A stretch of DNA of 64,000 nt, taken from NCBI RefSeq assembly GCF_905171775.1, contig NC_053497.1, forward strand, positions 36,204,781-36,268,780, written 5' to 3'. Numbering within the stretch: position 1 is the stretch's first letter; each line of letters opens with the position of its first letter. The stretch comes from Rana temporaria (Eukaryota > Chordata > Amphibia > Anura > Ranidae). The translations under genes and the position numbers were made by a program. The notes beneath the pieces are model-generated. The model worked only from the letters and a program-made list of their open reading frames with translations, was not told the DNA's origin and did no database searches. Positions 1-9,691 of the stretch are shown here, in pieces.

Positions 1-642
1 TTCAGGCAAGTGCTTCATTCACAAAGCACTTGCCTGTAAAGTTGCGGCGGCGTAGCGTGAATCACCCGGCGGAATTCAAATTCGGCGGGTAGGGGGCGTG
101 TATCATTTAAATGAAGCGCGTCCCCGCGCTGAACGAACTGCGAATGCGCCGGCCGCGAGTGAATCCCAGTGCGCATGCTCCAAATGACGTCGGCAAATCG
201 TCATGCTTTCGACCTGAACGGAAATTACGTCCAGCTGTATTCGCGAACGACTTACGCAAACGATATTAAAATTTAAAATTTTGTTGCGGGAACGACGGCC
301 ATACTTAACATTAGCTACGCCTCATATAGCAGGGGTAACTATATGCCGGAAAAAGCCGAACGAAAAACGACGTAAACAAAAAACGCCGGTCGTTCGTTTC
401 TGAATCGACGTAAATACTAATTTGCATATTCCTCGCGTAAACAAACGGAAGCGCCACCTAGCGGCCAGCGTGAAATTGCAGCCTAAGATACGACGGTGTA
501 AGACACTTACACCTGTCGGATCTTAGGGATATCTATGCGTAACTTTATTCTATGAATCAGGCGCATAGATACGACGGCCGGACTCAGAGATACAACGGCA
601 TATCAGGAGATAGGCAGTCGTATCTCTTTTCTGAATCCGGCC
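1..642. mobile_element. HarbA-1, CpG-rich Harbinger-like MITE (left end outside window)
   Basis: Non-coding, CpG-rich sequence ending in TCTGAATCCGGCC. It shares blocks such as the GGCGGCGTAGCG stretch, a GCGCATGCTC core at 171-180 and GCGCCACCTAGCGGCCAGCG near 450 with seven other copies in the window (1497, 20793, 29677, 33140, 39829, 41281, 59079). Complete copies run 725-750 bp with inverted ends and 3-bp target duplications, which fits PIF/Harbinger non-autonomous elements. No transposase is present. The left end lies outside the window, so its target duplication cannot be read. Confidence 0.72.
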
Positions 643-663
643 CTCTATCTGCAAATTAGAGAG

Positions 664-890
664 TGTCCTGACCCTCCTGCTTGCCCCCTCAAGAGGCTTT
701 CTCCACACCAGGAAGAAAGCCTTGCATTACGGTGTTGAGCTACAGACAGAAGAACCAGAAGTGAGGATTTCTCAGAAGAAATAAGGACATTTAAAAGCAA
801 AATGGAAGGATGAGGTAAGAGAAGGAGGACTGCACTAAGGTAAAGGAAGCTATTTAGGGGAAAAAAATGTTTTCTTTACAACCCCTTTAA
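664..890. mobile_element. Family D MITE, right half
   Basis: Ends in TTTACAACCCCTTTAA. The stretch from about 700 (AGGACAT, CACTAAGGTAAAGGAAGCTA) matches the right half of the fuller D copy at 2505-2715. The left half is missing, so this is a truncated copy. No coding potential is seen. Confidence 0.5.
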
Positions 891-1260
891 GATCGCACTT
901 TTGTTTGATCGGACAATCCGACCGTGTATGCTCCATAGGAACAATTGTTTTCGATTTTTCATCGGACAAATGTTCGCTGTGAATGCTCTCAAACTTTCCC
1001 GGCAACAAATGTCCAATGGAGGATATGATCCTGTGTACACCACAAGTCCAAAGTACAAACACGCATGCTCAGAACCAATGCTAAAGATCAGACAATAATA
1101 GCAGAAGTTGCCCAAAGGGTGGCAGTAAATAGCTGAAAAAACATGTGATTTGGTGAATGCTGGCTCAAAAAGTTTTGCCGTGTGTATGCATACCAAGTTC
1201 ACAGCCAATGCCCATTCGGACCAAAAAGGTCTGATGGAAGTCTGATCGTGTGTATAAGGC
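891..1260. mobile_element. HarbB-1 fold-back MITE, degraded left end
   Basis: Contains ATCGGACAATCCGACCGTGT near 918 and ends with GATCGTGTGTATAAGGC. It is collinear with the copy at 45081-45473 (shared blocks: ATGCTCTCAAA, CAAAGTACAAACACGCATGC, GGGTGGCRGTAAA). It sits exactly between two family D ends. Its reading frames are non-coding MITE sequence. Confidence 0.65.
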
Positions 1261-1496
1261 TTAAAGGGGTTGTAAATAAAAAAAATGTTTTTGCTGAAAT
1301 GACTGTTTAGAGGGTATAGAGACATAAAAGTTAACGGATTCCTTTTAAAAACGATTAAAAACAGATAAAAATCAATCATATAATGTACCTGTAGTTTCTA
1401 GTTTTGTTTTGCATGTTGTTTCCTGCCTCTCTGCCTTACAGAGCATACAGAGCCATACAGGGCAGTGATGGTTTGGAAAATGAAACTAGACACACA

Positions 1497-2501
1497 GACC
1501 CGGATTCACAGAGAGCGGGTGCACATTACGCCGCCTTAGCGCAAATAAGATAAGCTACGCGGCGCAGAGAGGCAAGTATGGAATTCACAAAGCCATTGCT
1601 CCCAAAACTGCGCTGGGTTTCTCAGGCGTAAGCCGGCATAGGTAGAAATGGGCGTAAGCCATGCAAATGAGGCATGACCCCATGCAAATGATGGGCTGAG
1701 TCTCAGACAGATACTTAAAACGAACGGAGCATGCGCCGTCCCGTGGACGCATCCCCGTGCGCATCCTCAGAATCACATCGGAACAACTGCCTAAGATACG
1801 TCGGATCACTGCCTACGGCGTGAACGTAACCTACGCCCAGCCAGACACACGTCCAACGTAAACTACGTAAAATACGCCGGCTTGTATTCCCTGGTGCAGC
1901 CCTTTGCATTGATGCTGCTGAGTTACACCTCCTTTATGGGGCATAACTTTACGACGGACGTATGACTTAACGCGCACTGCGTCGGGCGCACGTACGTTCG
2001 TGAATCGCCGTATCTCCCTCATTTGCATATTTGAATAGAAAATCAATGGGAGCGCCACATGCGATCCTCCAACCAAAAGCTACTCCAAATCCCCAAAACT
2101 AGATACAAGTCCAAAGGAGAAAGAAGATTTGCTGTCCTAGGCCCTCGACTCTGGAACACTTTACCAACCTCCATTCGGTTGGAGGAGAACCACTTGGCCT
2201 TTAGGAGAAAGATCAAAACCCATCTCTTTTGAGGTCAAAGGAGAAATGGTCAACAAGCGTCCAGAGGCGATTCAGTTCGCATGTGCAGCGCTATATAAGT
2301 CTTTCACTCACTCACTCACATGCGTCCAGCGTAAATATGCGTCCACTCTACGCTGGTGTAGGCAAGTTACGTTGGTGGGATAAAGCCTGTTTTTAGGCTA
2401 TCTTAGTTTGTGAGTCCGGCGCACAGATACGACGGCGCATATTTGCACTTACGCGGCATATCTGGAGATACGTCGGCGCAAGTGCTTTGTGAATCCGGGC
2501 C
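1497..2501. mobile_element. HarbA-2 MITE with ACA target duplication
   Basis: Left end GACCCGGATTCACAG and right end GTGAATCCGGGCC are inverted and flanked by ACA on both sides (1494-1496 and 2502-2504). The 3-bp duplication supports PIF/Harbinger-type insertion. The expected body of about 750 bp is lengthened by a 253-bp LINE tail at 2064-2316. It is non-coding. Confidence 0.82.
2064..2316 (+). pseudogene. CR1/L2-like LINE 3' end, 5'-truncated
   Basis: Translation gives GERRFAVLGPRLWNTLP followed by a KIKTHLF terminus and a TGA near 2230. This is the typical C-terminus of CR1/L2/Rex-type LINE reverse transcriptase polyproteins. The 3' UTR ends in a CACT microsatellite instead of poly(A). 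The insert is flanked by an 8-bp direct repeat CACATGCG (2056-2063 and 2317-2324). Only the last 50 or so codons remain, so it is dead. Sister copies are at 26576 and 55652. Confidence 0.85.
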
Positions 2502-2834
2502 ACAGTAATCACACCTCCTTGAAGTTAGTGACCACAAAGAGAAAGCTCCCAGCACTGTGGTGATCAGGAAACAGACAACCAGGAAGTGTGGAGATCAGAG
2601 AAGAATTACAGCAACTTGAGAGCAAAAACGAACAATGAGGACATGAAAACAGCACTGCATTAAGGTAAAGGAAGCTATTAAGATAAAAAAAATATTTCCT
2701 TTACAAACCCTTTAAGACCGTGAAATACTGTTATGCCCCCAGGTCGAGCAGACACTGTTCAGAAGATCAAGGCTCTGCGTTCACATACTGTATAAAAAGT
2801 AGACCTTCAACTGATAGGGCAAATGTTCTGTATA

Positions 2835-3282
2835 CATAGGTGTGCGCAGTCTATTGCATTAGGGTGTGCACCCCAAAGCTCAAACATATTTGCATGTGTA
2901 TATACAGTATACTGATGGTGTCAGCAGAGCGGTGGACGGTGTCAGTAGGGCCGGCAGTGTCAGTAGTTTTTTATTTATTTTTTATTTATTTTTAGGAGCC
3001 CCATTAGGGAGCTTTGGTGAAATATGGGGGGTATATTTCTGTGCATTACTGCATGTTTAACGCACTATATTCCAGTGTGTTACTGCACGTTTAATGCAGC
3101 ATATTCTGTGCACTACTGCATGTTTAAAGTAGAATATTTTGGTGTGTTATGCGCCGTTTAATGCTGTATTTTTCTGTGCGTTAGTGCCAGTTTAATGTAG
3201 TATTTTTCGGTACAATGTGCACCACACAGGGTGATTAGGGTGTGCCCAGGCACACCTGGCACACCCTGTGCGCACGCCTATG
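2835..3282. mobile_element. hAT-type non-autonomous element with 8-bp TSD
   Basis: Ends CATAGGTGTGCGCA and TGCGCACGCCTATG are inverted. They are flanked by a perfect 8-bp direct repeat TCTGTATA (2827-2834 and 3283-3290), the hallmark length for hAT transposition. At 448 bp it has no transposase. Its interior carries short tandem repeats (separate entry). Confidence 0.9.
3040..3215. repeat. Degenerate ~45-bp tandem repeat inside the hAT element
   Basis: About four to five imperfect copies of a unit containing TGTGYRTTACTGCAYGTTTAA followed by an A/T-rich ATATT stretch. The array lies wholly within the element and probably arose by internal expansion after or before transposition. Confidence 0.6.
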
Positions 3283-3290
3283 TCTGTATA

Positions 3291-3842
3291 AATAATAATA
3301 AACCTAAATGTGGCCATGAAAACCCTCTGGCATCCAGTCATGTTATCTGCCAAAAGAGGCTTGACGGAGTGATGTTCAAGCCGCAATGTAATTCTCTCCT
3401 TCGGCAAATGTCACTTGACCAATGTTCCAGCATCTGGTTACACGAGAGTGGTTGGACTGATAGGTGTAGGATAGCGCTAGATCAATGTCAGTAGAGATTA
3501 GTTCAAATAAATAAGGAATAGAGTAAGTTTTCCTCATCACAGCTTAGTTTGTGGTTAAGATAGGAACCCAGACCTAGGCCAAGGCTACCGCCTTTTTAAT
3601 GATGATAGTCAAATCGCCCAACAGATAAACAAGTCCTGGATGTGCGCTTAGTACAATTTCTTTGGGAGAATATTTAAGAACATCATATACCGGTACATAC
3701 AAAGGTGAAAAAGAACCCCCCCTTCTTCAGGGCTAACAAAATGATTCATTTTGTTCAATTGGATTTTAAATATTAATGTATTTTAGCTAATATTACTAAT
3801 AATACAACTATAGTTCATTACCAGGCATACCCCACTTTTAAG
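3291..3842. other. No gene or clear repeat seen
   Basis: About 550 bp of moderately A/T-rich sequence. Short frames overlap on both strands, none resembling a known protein. No inverted ends or tandem repeats are apparent. Confidence 0.5.
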
Positions 3843-4062
3843 TACACAATGGGGTTCATTTACTATAGCTGGAGAGTCAGGCCCGTCGCTACAGGACAGG
3901 CAAAACAAACAATTGCTTGGGGCCCCGAGCTGGCCTGGGGCCCCCAACTTCCCCTTCCCAGGCTGTAGCGTGGCCAAGCTCCTCTTCCTTCCTTCTGGAG
4001 TCCTGTTAGAGCGGCCGGGTACCACGCGTGGTACAGGAGATTCAGTGTACACAAATATGGGT
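3843..4062. mobile_element. Fragments of family E MITE and an hAT-like left end
   Basis: 3843-3880 (TTCATTTACTATAGCTGGAG) resembles the end of family E (see 52801). From about 3883, CAGGCCCGTCGCTACAGGAC followed by GGGGCCCC-rich sequence resembles the left part of hAT elements starting CAGGGCCGG. No partner end was found, so both are truncated. Confidence 0.35.
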
Positions 4063-4081
4063 CAGTTTATTTTATGTTTAA

Positions 4082-4726
4082 CCGCTTAATGACCGCCGCA
4101 CGACGATATACGTAGACAGAATGGCACGGCTGGGCACAAGGGCGTACAGGTATGTCCCCTTTAAGATCCCAGCTGTGGGTCGCACGAGCACCGCTGGCGG
4201 CGCGCTCGTGACCCGATCCTGAGCTCCGTGACCACGCCCACGGACCCATAAGTGCCACCCATTAGTGCCCATCAGTGCCGCCAAAGAGTGCCCATCAGTG
4301 CTGCCTATGAATGCACATCAGTGCAGCATACCAGCGCCGCCTATCAGTGCCCAGTGCCGCCTCATCGGTGCCCATCAGTGCCACCTCATCAGTGCCCTTC
4401 AGTGCCACCTCATCGGTGCCCTTCAGTGCCACCTCATCGGTGCCCATAATTGAAGAAGAAGACTTACAAAAAAATTTACATAAAAAATTAAAAAAATTAT
4501 TTTTTTCAAACATTTCAGTCGTTTTTTAGTTGTTGTGCAAAAAATAAAAATCGCTGAGGTGATCAAATACCACCAAAAGAAAGCTCTATTTGTGGGAACA
4601 AAATTATAAAATTTCATTTGGGTACAGTGTAGCATGACTGCGCAATTGTCATTTAAATTGCGACAGTGCTGAAAGCTGAAAATTGGCTTGGGCAGGAAGG
4701 TGTGTAAGTGCCTGGTATGGAAGTGG
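4082..4726. mobile_element. P-1: TTAA-flanked piggyBac-like MITE
   Basis: Starts CCGCTTAATGACC and ends GGTATGGAAGTGG, with TTAA on each side (4078-4081 and 4727-4730). The 5' part (GGCACGGCTGGGCAC) and 3' part (AAATACCACCAAAAGAAAGC) match the fuller copy at 36239-37203; the middle is replaced by a minisatellite. TTAA flanks suggest piggyBac-type insertion. No transposase is present. Confidence 0.7.
4262..4447. repeat. ~20-bp minisatellite (CATCAGTGCCRCCT)
   Basis: Roughly nine imperfect units of CCCATCAGTGCCRCCT type lie inside P-1. Frames across it are open only because of the repeat. The unit resembles the CCCATCAA-type minisatellites at 30587 and 37846. Confidence 0.8.
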
Positions 4727-4730
4727 TTAA

Positions 4731-5340
4731 ACGCTTTATTAACTGGCATTAGTTCCCGCTTTCCACCATGATCAGGCAGTAGGCCTCGTGTTGGGGATTT
4801 GTGGGCATCAGGACAAGTAACATTAGCGGAAGTCTTGGGAAAGCCAGCTTGTATAAGCAGCCAAATCTTCTGCACGACTCTCCTAATGAAGACGCATGTT
4901 CTACTCCGCAAAACAGTCTCCCTAATGAGGCGAATTTACAGATTAAGGAAATAAAAGTGAGCAGAATCATTTGGGAACACAACTGTGCATGAGGTGGTGC
5001 GTCGAGCTTCTGTGCTTACAAATGAGGTAATTTACTTGCGGTGTGAATGTTAATGAAAGTAACTCAGTTATAGGTTAATGGCCTACTGTGCTTTCTAGAG
5101 AGTGTATTATCATACTGTGACCAATCATGTGTCTAGTGCGCAATAACTGAGGTAAGGAATACCCCGCGTAGAATACGGTTAGTTCTGTATTGGTCACATA
5201 CACCATACAGCTATTAGATGCAGACGACCACAGAGGCTTTCCAACCCTAAACTGCAGCGTAAGCCATGCTGGAATTTAATCTGCTTTTATTTTTACCTTC
5301 CCTGGTTCCCCTCCCCCTAATAAACACGCTAATTACATTT
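4731..5340. other. No gene seen
   Basis: About 600 bp with mixed composition. No protein-like frame, tandem array or matched inverted ends were found. Confidence 0.5.
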
Positions 5341-5540
5341 TTGCAAAAAAAAAAACAGTTTTAATGACATGACACACTACAGTTTATTTAACATGGTTTC
5401 CTATGGATGTAGTTCACATCTGTGCATTCTGTGGAAAGGACCAGGGACTTTTTTCTGTTTTTTGGTTCCATAGACTTCAATGGATCAAAAATGTGTATTG
5501 AAAAACGCATAGGTGGGAATCAGGCCTTATATAAAGCCTC
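5341..5540. mobile_element. Probable MITE half (ends in AAAAACGCATAGGTG)
   Basis: Poly-A run at 5346-5356, then sequence ending AAAAACGCATAGGTGGGAAT. This looks like the 3' half of a fold-back element, but no matching left end is present. Low certainty. Confidence 0.3.
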
Positions 5541-5549
5541 ACTACTCCG

Positions 5550-5791
5550 AGGGCTTTCACACTGGAGTGGTGAGCTAGCAGGACCGCTCCAAAAGTCCTG
5601 CTAGCAGTATCTTTTGAGCGGTGAAGGAGCGGTGTGTTTACCGCTCCTCCACCGCTCCTTCCCATTGAAAGCAATGAGAAACCGTTGTAATACCGCCCGC
5701 AATGCGCCTCTGCAATTCCGACGTCATAGCGGCACTAAAAATATCACCACTATACCGTCAGCGTACCTCCCGCCCCAGTGTGAAAGGGGCC
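5550..5791. mobile_element. Family C MITE, copy 1
   Basis: Starts GGGCTTTCACACTGGAG and ends CAGTGTGAAAGGGGCC. The interior carries paired GAGCGGT/ACCGCTC modules and a CCATTGAAAGCAATG hairpin. Related copies are at 17371, 22368, 23593 and 51897. Non-coding. Confidence 0.65.
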
Positions 5792-6084
5792 TAATACTTT
5801 CAGTACATGCGTAGGCTGCAGAGCACCTTCACAGCACCCCAATATTTTCTGTAGTCCTGAATATAAATTTTGAGAGACACTATAGTAGAAGCACATGTAT
5901 TATAATGAACAGGACAGGTGGGCCTGGAGGGAGCCCACCCCTCCACTGGACACCCAGCATATAGCACAATGGCAGCAAAGGTGCAACCCACTGAATTATC
6001 GGTTATTATTATTATTAATTCGGTTGGTTGCAGGCTGGTTGGTAAGTTGAGCAGGGAATTTCTTTGGTTTTGGTTGTGCATGCG
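5792..6084. other. No gene seen
   Basis: Short interval between a MITE and a Tc1 relic. Contains an ATTATTATTATTAATTCGG stretch only. Confidence 0.4.
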
Positions 6085-6218
6085 TTGCCCTTCCATGTGC
6101 TCCTTGCTGCAAAGGACTGCAAGCGACTTTGAGAGCCCAGAAATACAAGGTGTTCAGTGCTCAGAGACATGGCAAAGTTAAAGAAGGCTGAAACCCGACC
6201 ACCACTAAACAAGACACA
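6085..6218 (+). pseudogene. Older Tc1-like transposase fragment, part 1
   Basis: From about 6152 the frame reads RDMAKLKKAETRPPLNKTH, typical of the middle of a Tc1-family DD34E transposase. It continues in the same frame on the other side of the younger Tc1 at 7981 (KLKRQDLKTDF). Upstream of 6150 the match becomes vague and stops appear. The ends of this older element are gone. Confidence 0.7.
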
Positions 6219-6606
6219 TACAGTGGGGATCGAAAGTTTGGGCACCCCAGGTAAAAATTTGTATTAATGTGCATACCGAAGCCTAGGAAAGATGGAAAAA
6301 TCTCCAAAAGGCATCAAATTACAGATTAGACATTCTTATAATATGTCAAAAAAAGTTCTTTATTTCCATCATTTACACTTTCAAAATTACAGAAAACAAG
6401 AAAAAACAGAAAAAAACGGAAAAAATGGCGTCTGCAAAAGTTTGGGCACCCTGCAGAATTTCTAGCATGCACTGCCCCCTTTGCAAAGCTGAGACCTGCC
6501 AGTGTCATGGATTGTTCTCAATCATCGTCTGGGAAGACCAGGTGATGTCAATCTCAAAGGTTTTAAATGCCCAGACTCATCTGACCTTGCCCCAACAATC
6601 AGCACC

Positions 6607-7566
6607 ATGGGTTCTTCTAAGCAGTTGTCTAGAAAACTGAAAGTGAAAATAGTTGACGCTCACAAAGCTGGAAAAGGCTATAAGAAGATAGCAAAGCGTT
6701 TTCAGATGTCAATATCCTCTGTTCGGAATGTAATTAAGAAATGGTAGTTATCAGGAACAGTGGAAGTTAAAGCAAGATCTGGAAGACCAAGAAAAATATC
6801 AGACAGAACAGCTCGTAGGATTGTGAGAAAAGCAATTCAAAACCCACGTTTGACTGCACGATTCTTCCAGAAAGATCTGGCAGACACTGGAGTTGTGGTA
6901 CACTATTCCACTATAAAGGGATACTTGTACAAATATGGTCTTCATGGAAGAGTCATCAGAAGAAAACCTCTTCTACGTCCTCACCACAAAAATCAGCGTT
7001 TGAACTTTGCAAATGAACATATATACAAGCCTGATGCATTTTGGAAACAAGTTCTGTGGACCGATGAGGTTAAAATAGAACTTTTTAGCCGGAATGAGCA
7101 AAGGTACGTTTGGAGAAGAAAGGGCACAGAATTTAATGAAAAGAACCTCTGTCCAACTGTTGGGGGTGGATCAATCATGCTTTGGGGTTGTATTGCAGCC
7201 AATGGCACAGGGAACATTTCACGAGTAGAAGGAAAAATGGATTCAATAAAATTTCAGCAAATTTTGGATGGTAACTTGATGCCATCTGTGAAAAAGCTGA
7301 AGTTAAAGAGAGGATGGCTTCTACAAATGGATAATGATCCAAAACACACCTCAAAATCCACGAGGGATTACATCAAGAGGCGTAGACTGAAGGTTTTGCC
7401 ATGGCCTTCACAATCTCCTGACCTCAACATAATTGAAAATCTATGGATAGACCTTAAAGAGCAGTGCGTGACAGACAGCCCAGAAATCTCAAAGAACTGG
7501 AAGACTTTTGTAAGGAAGAATGGGCAAAGATACCTCAAACAAGAATTGAAAAACATGCTCAAATTT
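6607..7566 (+). pseudogene. Tc1-family DD34E transposase, broken
   Basis: Would bind the element's ends and catalyse cut-and-paste transposition. ATG at 6607 (MGSSKQLSRKLKVKIV) opens the N-terminal helix-turn-helix region (IAKRFQMSISSVRNVIKKW), followed by the second DNA-binding part with the GRPRK hook. The catalytic triad is visible: D in LWTDEVK (about 7060), D in LQMDNDPKH (about 7329) and E in NIIENLW (about 7435), with 34 residues between the last two. Three lesions: TAG at 6745-6747 right after KKW; an apparent 1-bp deletion near 7455-7460, after which the usual EEWAKIPQTRIEKHA ending appears only in another frame; and loss of the last 20 or so codons at about 7566, where a MITE begins. 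The family is certain; inactivity is nearly so. Confidence 0.93.
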
Positions 7567-7859
7567 TTTGTGTCGTTTTTCAAAACGTCGTTTTTTTTGT
7601 CAATTAAAATGATAGTGTGTGGGCAAAACGACATTTAAAACTACGTTTTTAAACCCGCGCATGCTCAGAAGCAAGTTATGAAGCTAGTTTCAATGGAAAA
7701 GAGTGCTGAACGTAACCCGTGCTTTGCTAGAGCATTTTGAAAAAACGATGGTGTGTAGGTAACGTTGTTTTTTAAAATGAAGTTTCAAAAACGTCGTTTT
7801 ATTTCATGATTTAAAACGTCGTTTTATTTCATCACAAAAAACGACCATCTGAACGCGGC
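7567..7859. mobile_element. Fold-back MITE fragment inside the Tc1 copy
   Basis: Rich in AAAACGTCGTTTT inverted modules. Ends GACCATCTGAACGCGGCG at 7842-7859, followed by TAA. The matching left end (CGCCGCGTTCAG) is absent, so the left side was lost or the insertion was accompanied by a deletion of transposase sequence. Carries the GCGCATGCTCAGAA core at 7657-7670. Confidence 0.6.
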
Positions 7860-7980
7860 GTAAGAATGTCTAATCTGTAATTTGATTCCTTTTGGAGATT
7901 TTTCCATCTTTCCTTGGCTTTGTTATGCACATTAATACAAATTTTTACCTGGGGTGCCCAAACTTTCGATCCCCACTGTA

Positions 7981-8063
7981 AGTTGAAACGTCAAGATCTG
8001 AAGACAGATTTTTCAAAGGTTTTATGGACTGATGAAATGAGAGTGACTCTTGACAGACCAAAC
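7981..8063 (+). pseudogene. Older Tc1-like transposase fragment, part 2
   Basis: Reads KLKRQDLKTDFSKVLWTDEM with the first catalytic D in LWTDEM, then RVTLD, and breaks off at about 8063 into fold-back MITE sequence. It joins in frame with 6152-6218 across the inserted Tc1. Compared with related Tc1 proteins, a few residues seem missing after RQD; that is from memory of the family and not certain. Confidence 0.85.
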
Positions 8064-8240
8064 GTCACTGCGTTCTTGCCATTCAAAAGAACGGCGGGAT
8101 TTGTGTGGCCGTGTGTATACACGGCTTTTCAAGTCAAGCCTGCCGGGAATCCCATCGGGAATACCGACAGTTTTTTTCCCCCAACGGGAAATCAGAATAT
8201 AACGGTATGTACGGATACAAAAAAAATGACCTGCATATAG
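8064..8240. mobile_element. HarbB half element
   Basis: CGTCACTGCGTTCTTGCC and GAACGGCGGG are shared with the HarbB element at 44642-45056, and CCGTGTGTATACACGG forms a short hairpin. Left and right ends of a complete element are not both present. Confidence 0.5.
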
Positions 8241-8399
8241 TAAATGTCCTTAGTATGCTGGCTCTAATGTTAGAAATTTGTTTTTAGGGTGAACCTCCGC
8301 ATTAAGTTGCATAATAATTCTGCACACTTATAGCTGCCCAATAATTGTGCGCACATAGATATTCTCCTAAGAAAGCCAAAACCAATTTGTTTACTTTTC

Positions 8400-9136
8400 A
8401 GCGCTGCCATTCAGTGCAGCCTCATCAGCGCACATCAATGAAGGAGAAAAATTACCTGTTTGCAACATTTTATGAAACTTATTTTTTTCAAAATTGTATT
8501 TTTTTATTTGTTTAGCAAAAAATAAAAACCCCAGTAGTGATTAACCACTTCCCACACGGCGCTTTGTCAAGTGACGGCCGCAGGAACCTTTCGTCCCTCC
8601 GGGCGGCCTGGGATTCCCTGCATATCAGCCTAAACTGAGGAAACAAATGTTATTTTATTTTTTAAATTGGGATATTTATTATAGCAAAAAGTAATAAATA
8701 CTGTTTTTTTTTTTAATTGTTGCTCTTTTTTTTGTTTATAGTGCAAAAAATAAAACCCACAGATGTGATCAAATACCACCAAAAGAAAGCTCTATTTGTG
8801 GGGGAAAAAAATTATTAGAATTAATTTGGGTACAACGTCACATGACCGCACAATTCTCATTCAAAATGTGACAGCGCTGAAAGCTTAAAATTGGCCTGGG
8901 CATAAAGGGGGTGAAAATGCTCGGTATGGAAGTGGTTAAATACCATCATAAAAACCCCAGTAGTGATTAAATACCACCAAAAGAAAGCTCTATTTGTGTG
9001 AAGAAAAAAAACTATAAAAATTTCATTTGGGTACAGTGTAGCATGACCGTGCAATTGTCATTCAAAGTGTGACAGCGCTTAAAGCTGAAAATTGGCTTGG
9101 GCAGGAAGGGGGTGAAAGTGCCCAGTAAGCAAGTGT
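8400..9136. mobile_element. P-2 outer: piggyBac-like MITE interrupted by its own kind
   Basis: Segments at 8400-8540 (TGCAGCCTCATCAGCGCACA, then the A/T-rich arm) and 8940-9136 (AAATACCACCAAAAGAAAGC through TTGGCTTGGGCAGGAAG) are the 5' and 3' parts of one P element. They are separated by the inner copy at 8545-8935. A short stretch with CCCCAGTAGTGATTAA occurs on both sides of the insertion. It ends against TTAA at 9137-9140. Confidence 0.55.
8545..8935. mobile_element. P-3 inner: piggyBac-like MITE with TTAA TSD
   Basis: Starts CCACTTCCCACACGGCG and ends CTCGGTATGGAAGTGG. TTAA flanks both sides (8541-8544 and 8936-8939). At 391 bp it is internally deleted relative to the 965-bp copy at 36239. 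It inserted at a TTAA within the outer P element. Confidence 0.75.
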
Positions 9137-9140
9137 TTAA

Positions 9141-9217
9141 TTGAACAAGCTGAAGTTAGAAGCCGATTAGCTACCATGCACAACTGCACCAGATTTTGCA
9201 CCCTCCAGTTTTAGTAA
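9141..9217. mobile_element. Family E MITE, right half
   Basis: GAACAAGCTGAAGTTAGAAG through GCACCCTCCAGTTTTAGTAAA matches, in the other orientation, parts of the copy at 52801-52968. The partner half is missing, replaced by the P element. Confidence 0.55.
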
Positions 9218-9634
9218 AGCCCTGTACACACGATTGGATATCTGATGGAATCTAATCCGATGGATTTTTTCATCAGATATCCGATGAAGCTGACTTTCAT
9301 CAGTCTTGCCTACACACCATCAGTCAAAAATCCGACCGTGCAAAAACGCGGTGACGTAAAACACTACACCGAGCCGAAAAAAAAATGAAGTTTAATGCTT
9401 CTGAGCATGCGTCGACTTGATTCTGAGCATGCGTGGATTTTTCTCCAATGGAGTTCCACACAGACGATCTTGATTTTTCTATTGTTTTTTATCCATAGGA
9501 AAAATGTTAAAAATGTTCTATTTTTTTTCACCGATGGAAAAAAGACCGATGAGGCCCACACACGATTGGTTTGTCCGATGAAAACAGTCTATCGGTCTGT
9601 TTTCATCAGACAAACCGATCGTGTGTACACAGCT
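9218..9634. mobile_element. HarbB-2 fold-back MITE
   Basis: Inverted ends AGCCCTGTACACACGATTGG and CCGATCGTGTGTACACAGCT. The interior has two TTCTGAGCATGCG motifs (9399-9411, 9421-9433) and ATCGGT/ACCGAT modules. Flanks are TAA and TTA, so the exact target duplication is ambiguous. Same subtype as 16385 and 23981. Confidence 0.8.
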
Positions 9635-9691
9635 TTAGTGTTCTAGATTAAGAAAATTACACACTATAGAGGGATATGCTTTCATGTCTTA

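Larger units (their letters stand above)
1261..2715. mobile_element. Family D MITE interrupted by HarbA-2
   Basis: Left end TTAAAGGGGTTGTAAATAAA at 1261 and right end TTTACAAACCCTTTAA at 2700-2715 are inverted. The element itself is only 1261-1496 plus 2502-2715, because a 1005-bp insertion (HarbA-2 carrying its own LINE insertion) occupies the middle. Related ends lie at 17719, 40728 and 55323. Confidence 0.65.
6221..7978 (+). mobile_element. Tc1-like transposon, near full length, inactive
   Basis: Inverted ends start CAGTGGGGATCGAAAGTTTG and pair over about 115 bp (6221-6335 with 7862-7978). TA dinucleotides flank both sides (6219-6220 and 7979-7980), the standard Tc1/mariner target duplication. 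It encloses one plus-strand transposase pseudogene (6607) and a truncated fold-back MITE that replaced its 3' coding end. At 1758 bp it is close to normal Tc1 length once the MITE is allowed for. It inserted into an older Tc1 transposase. Confidence 0.93.
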
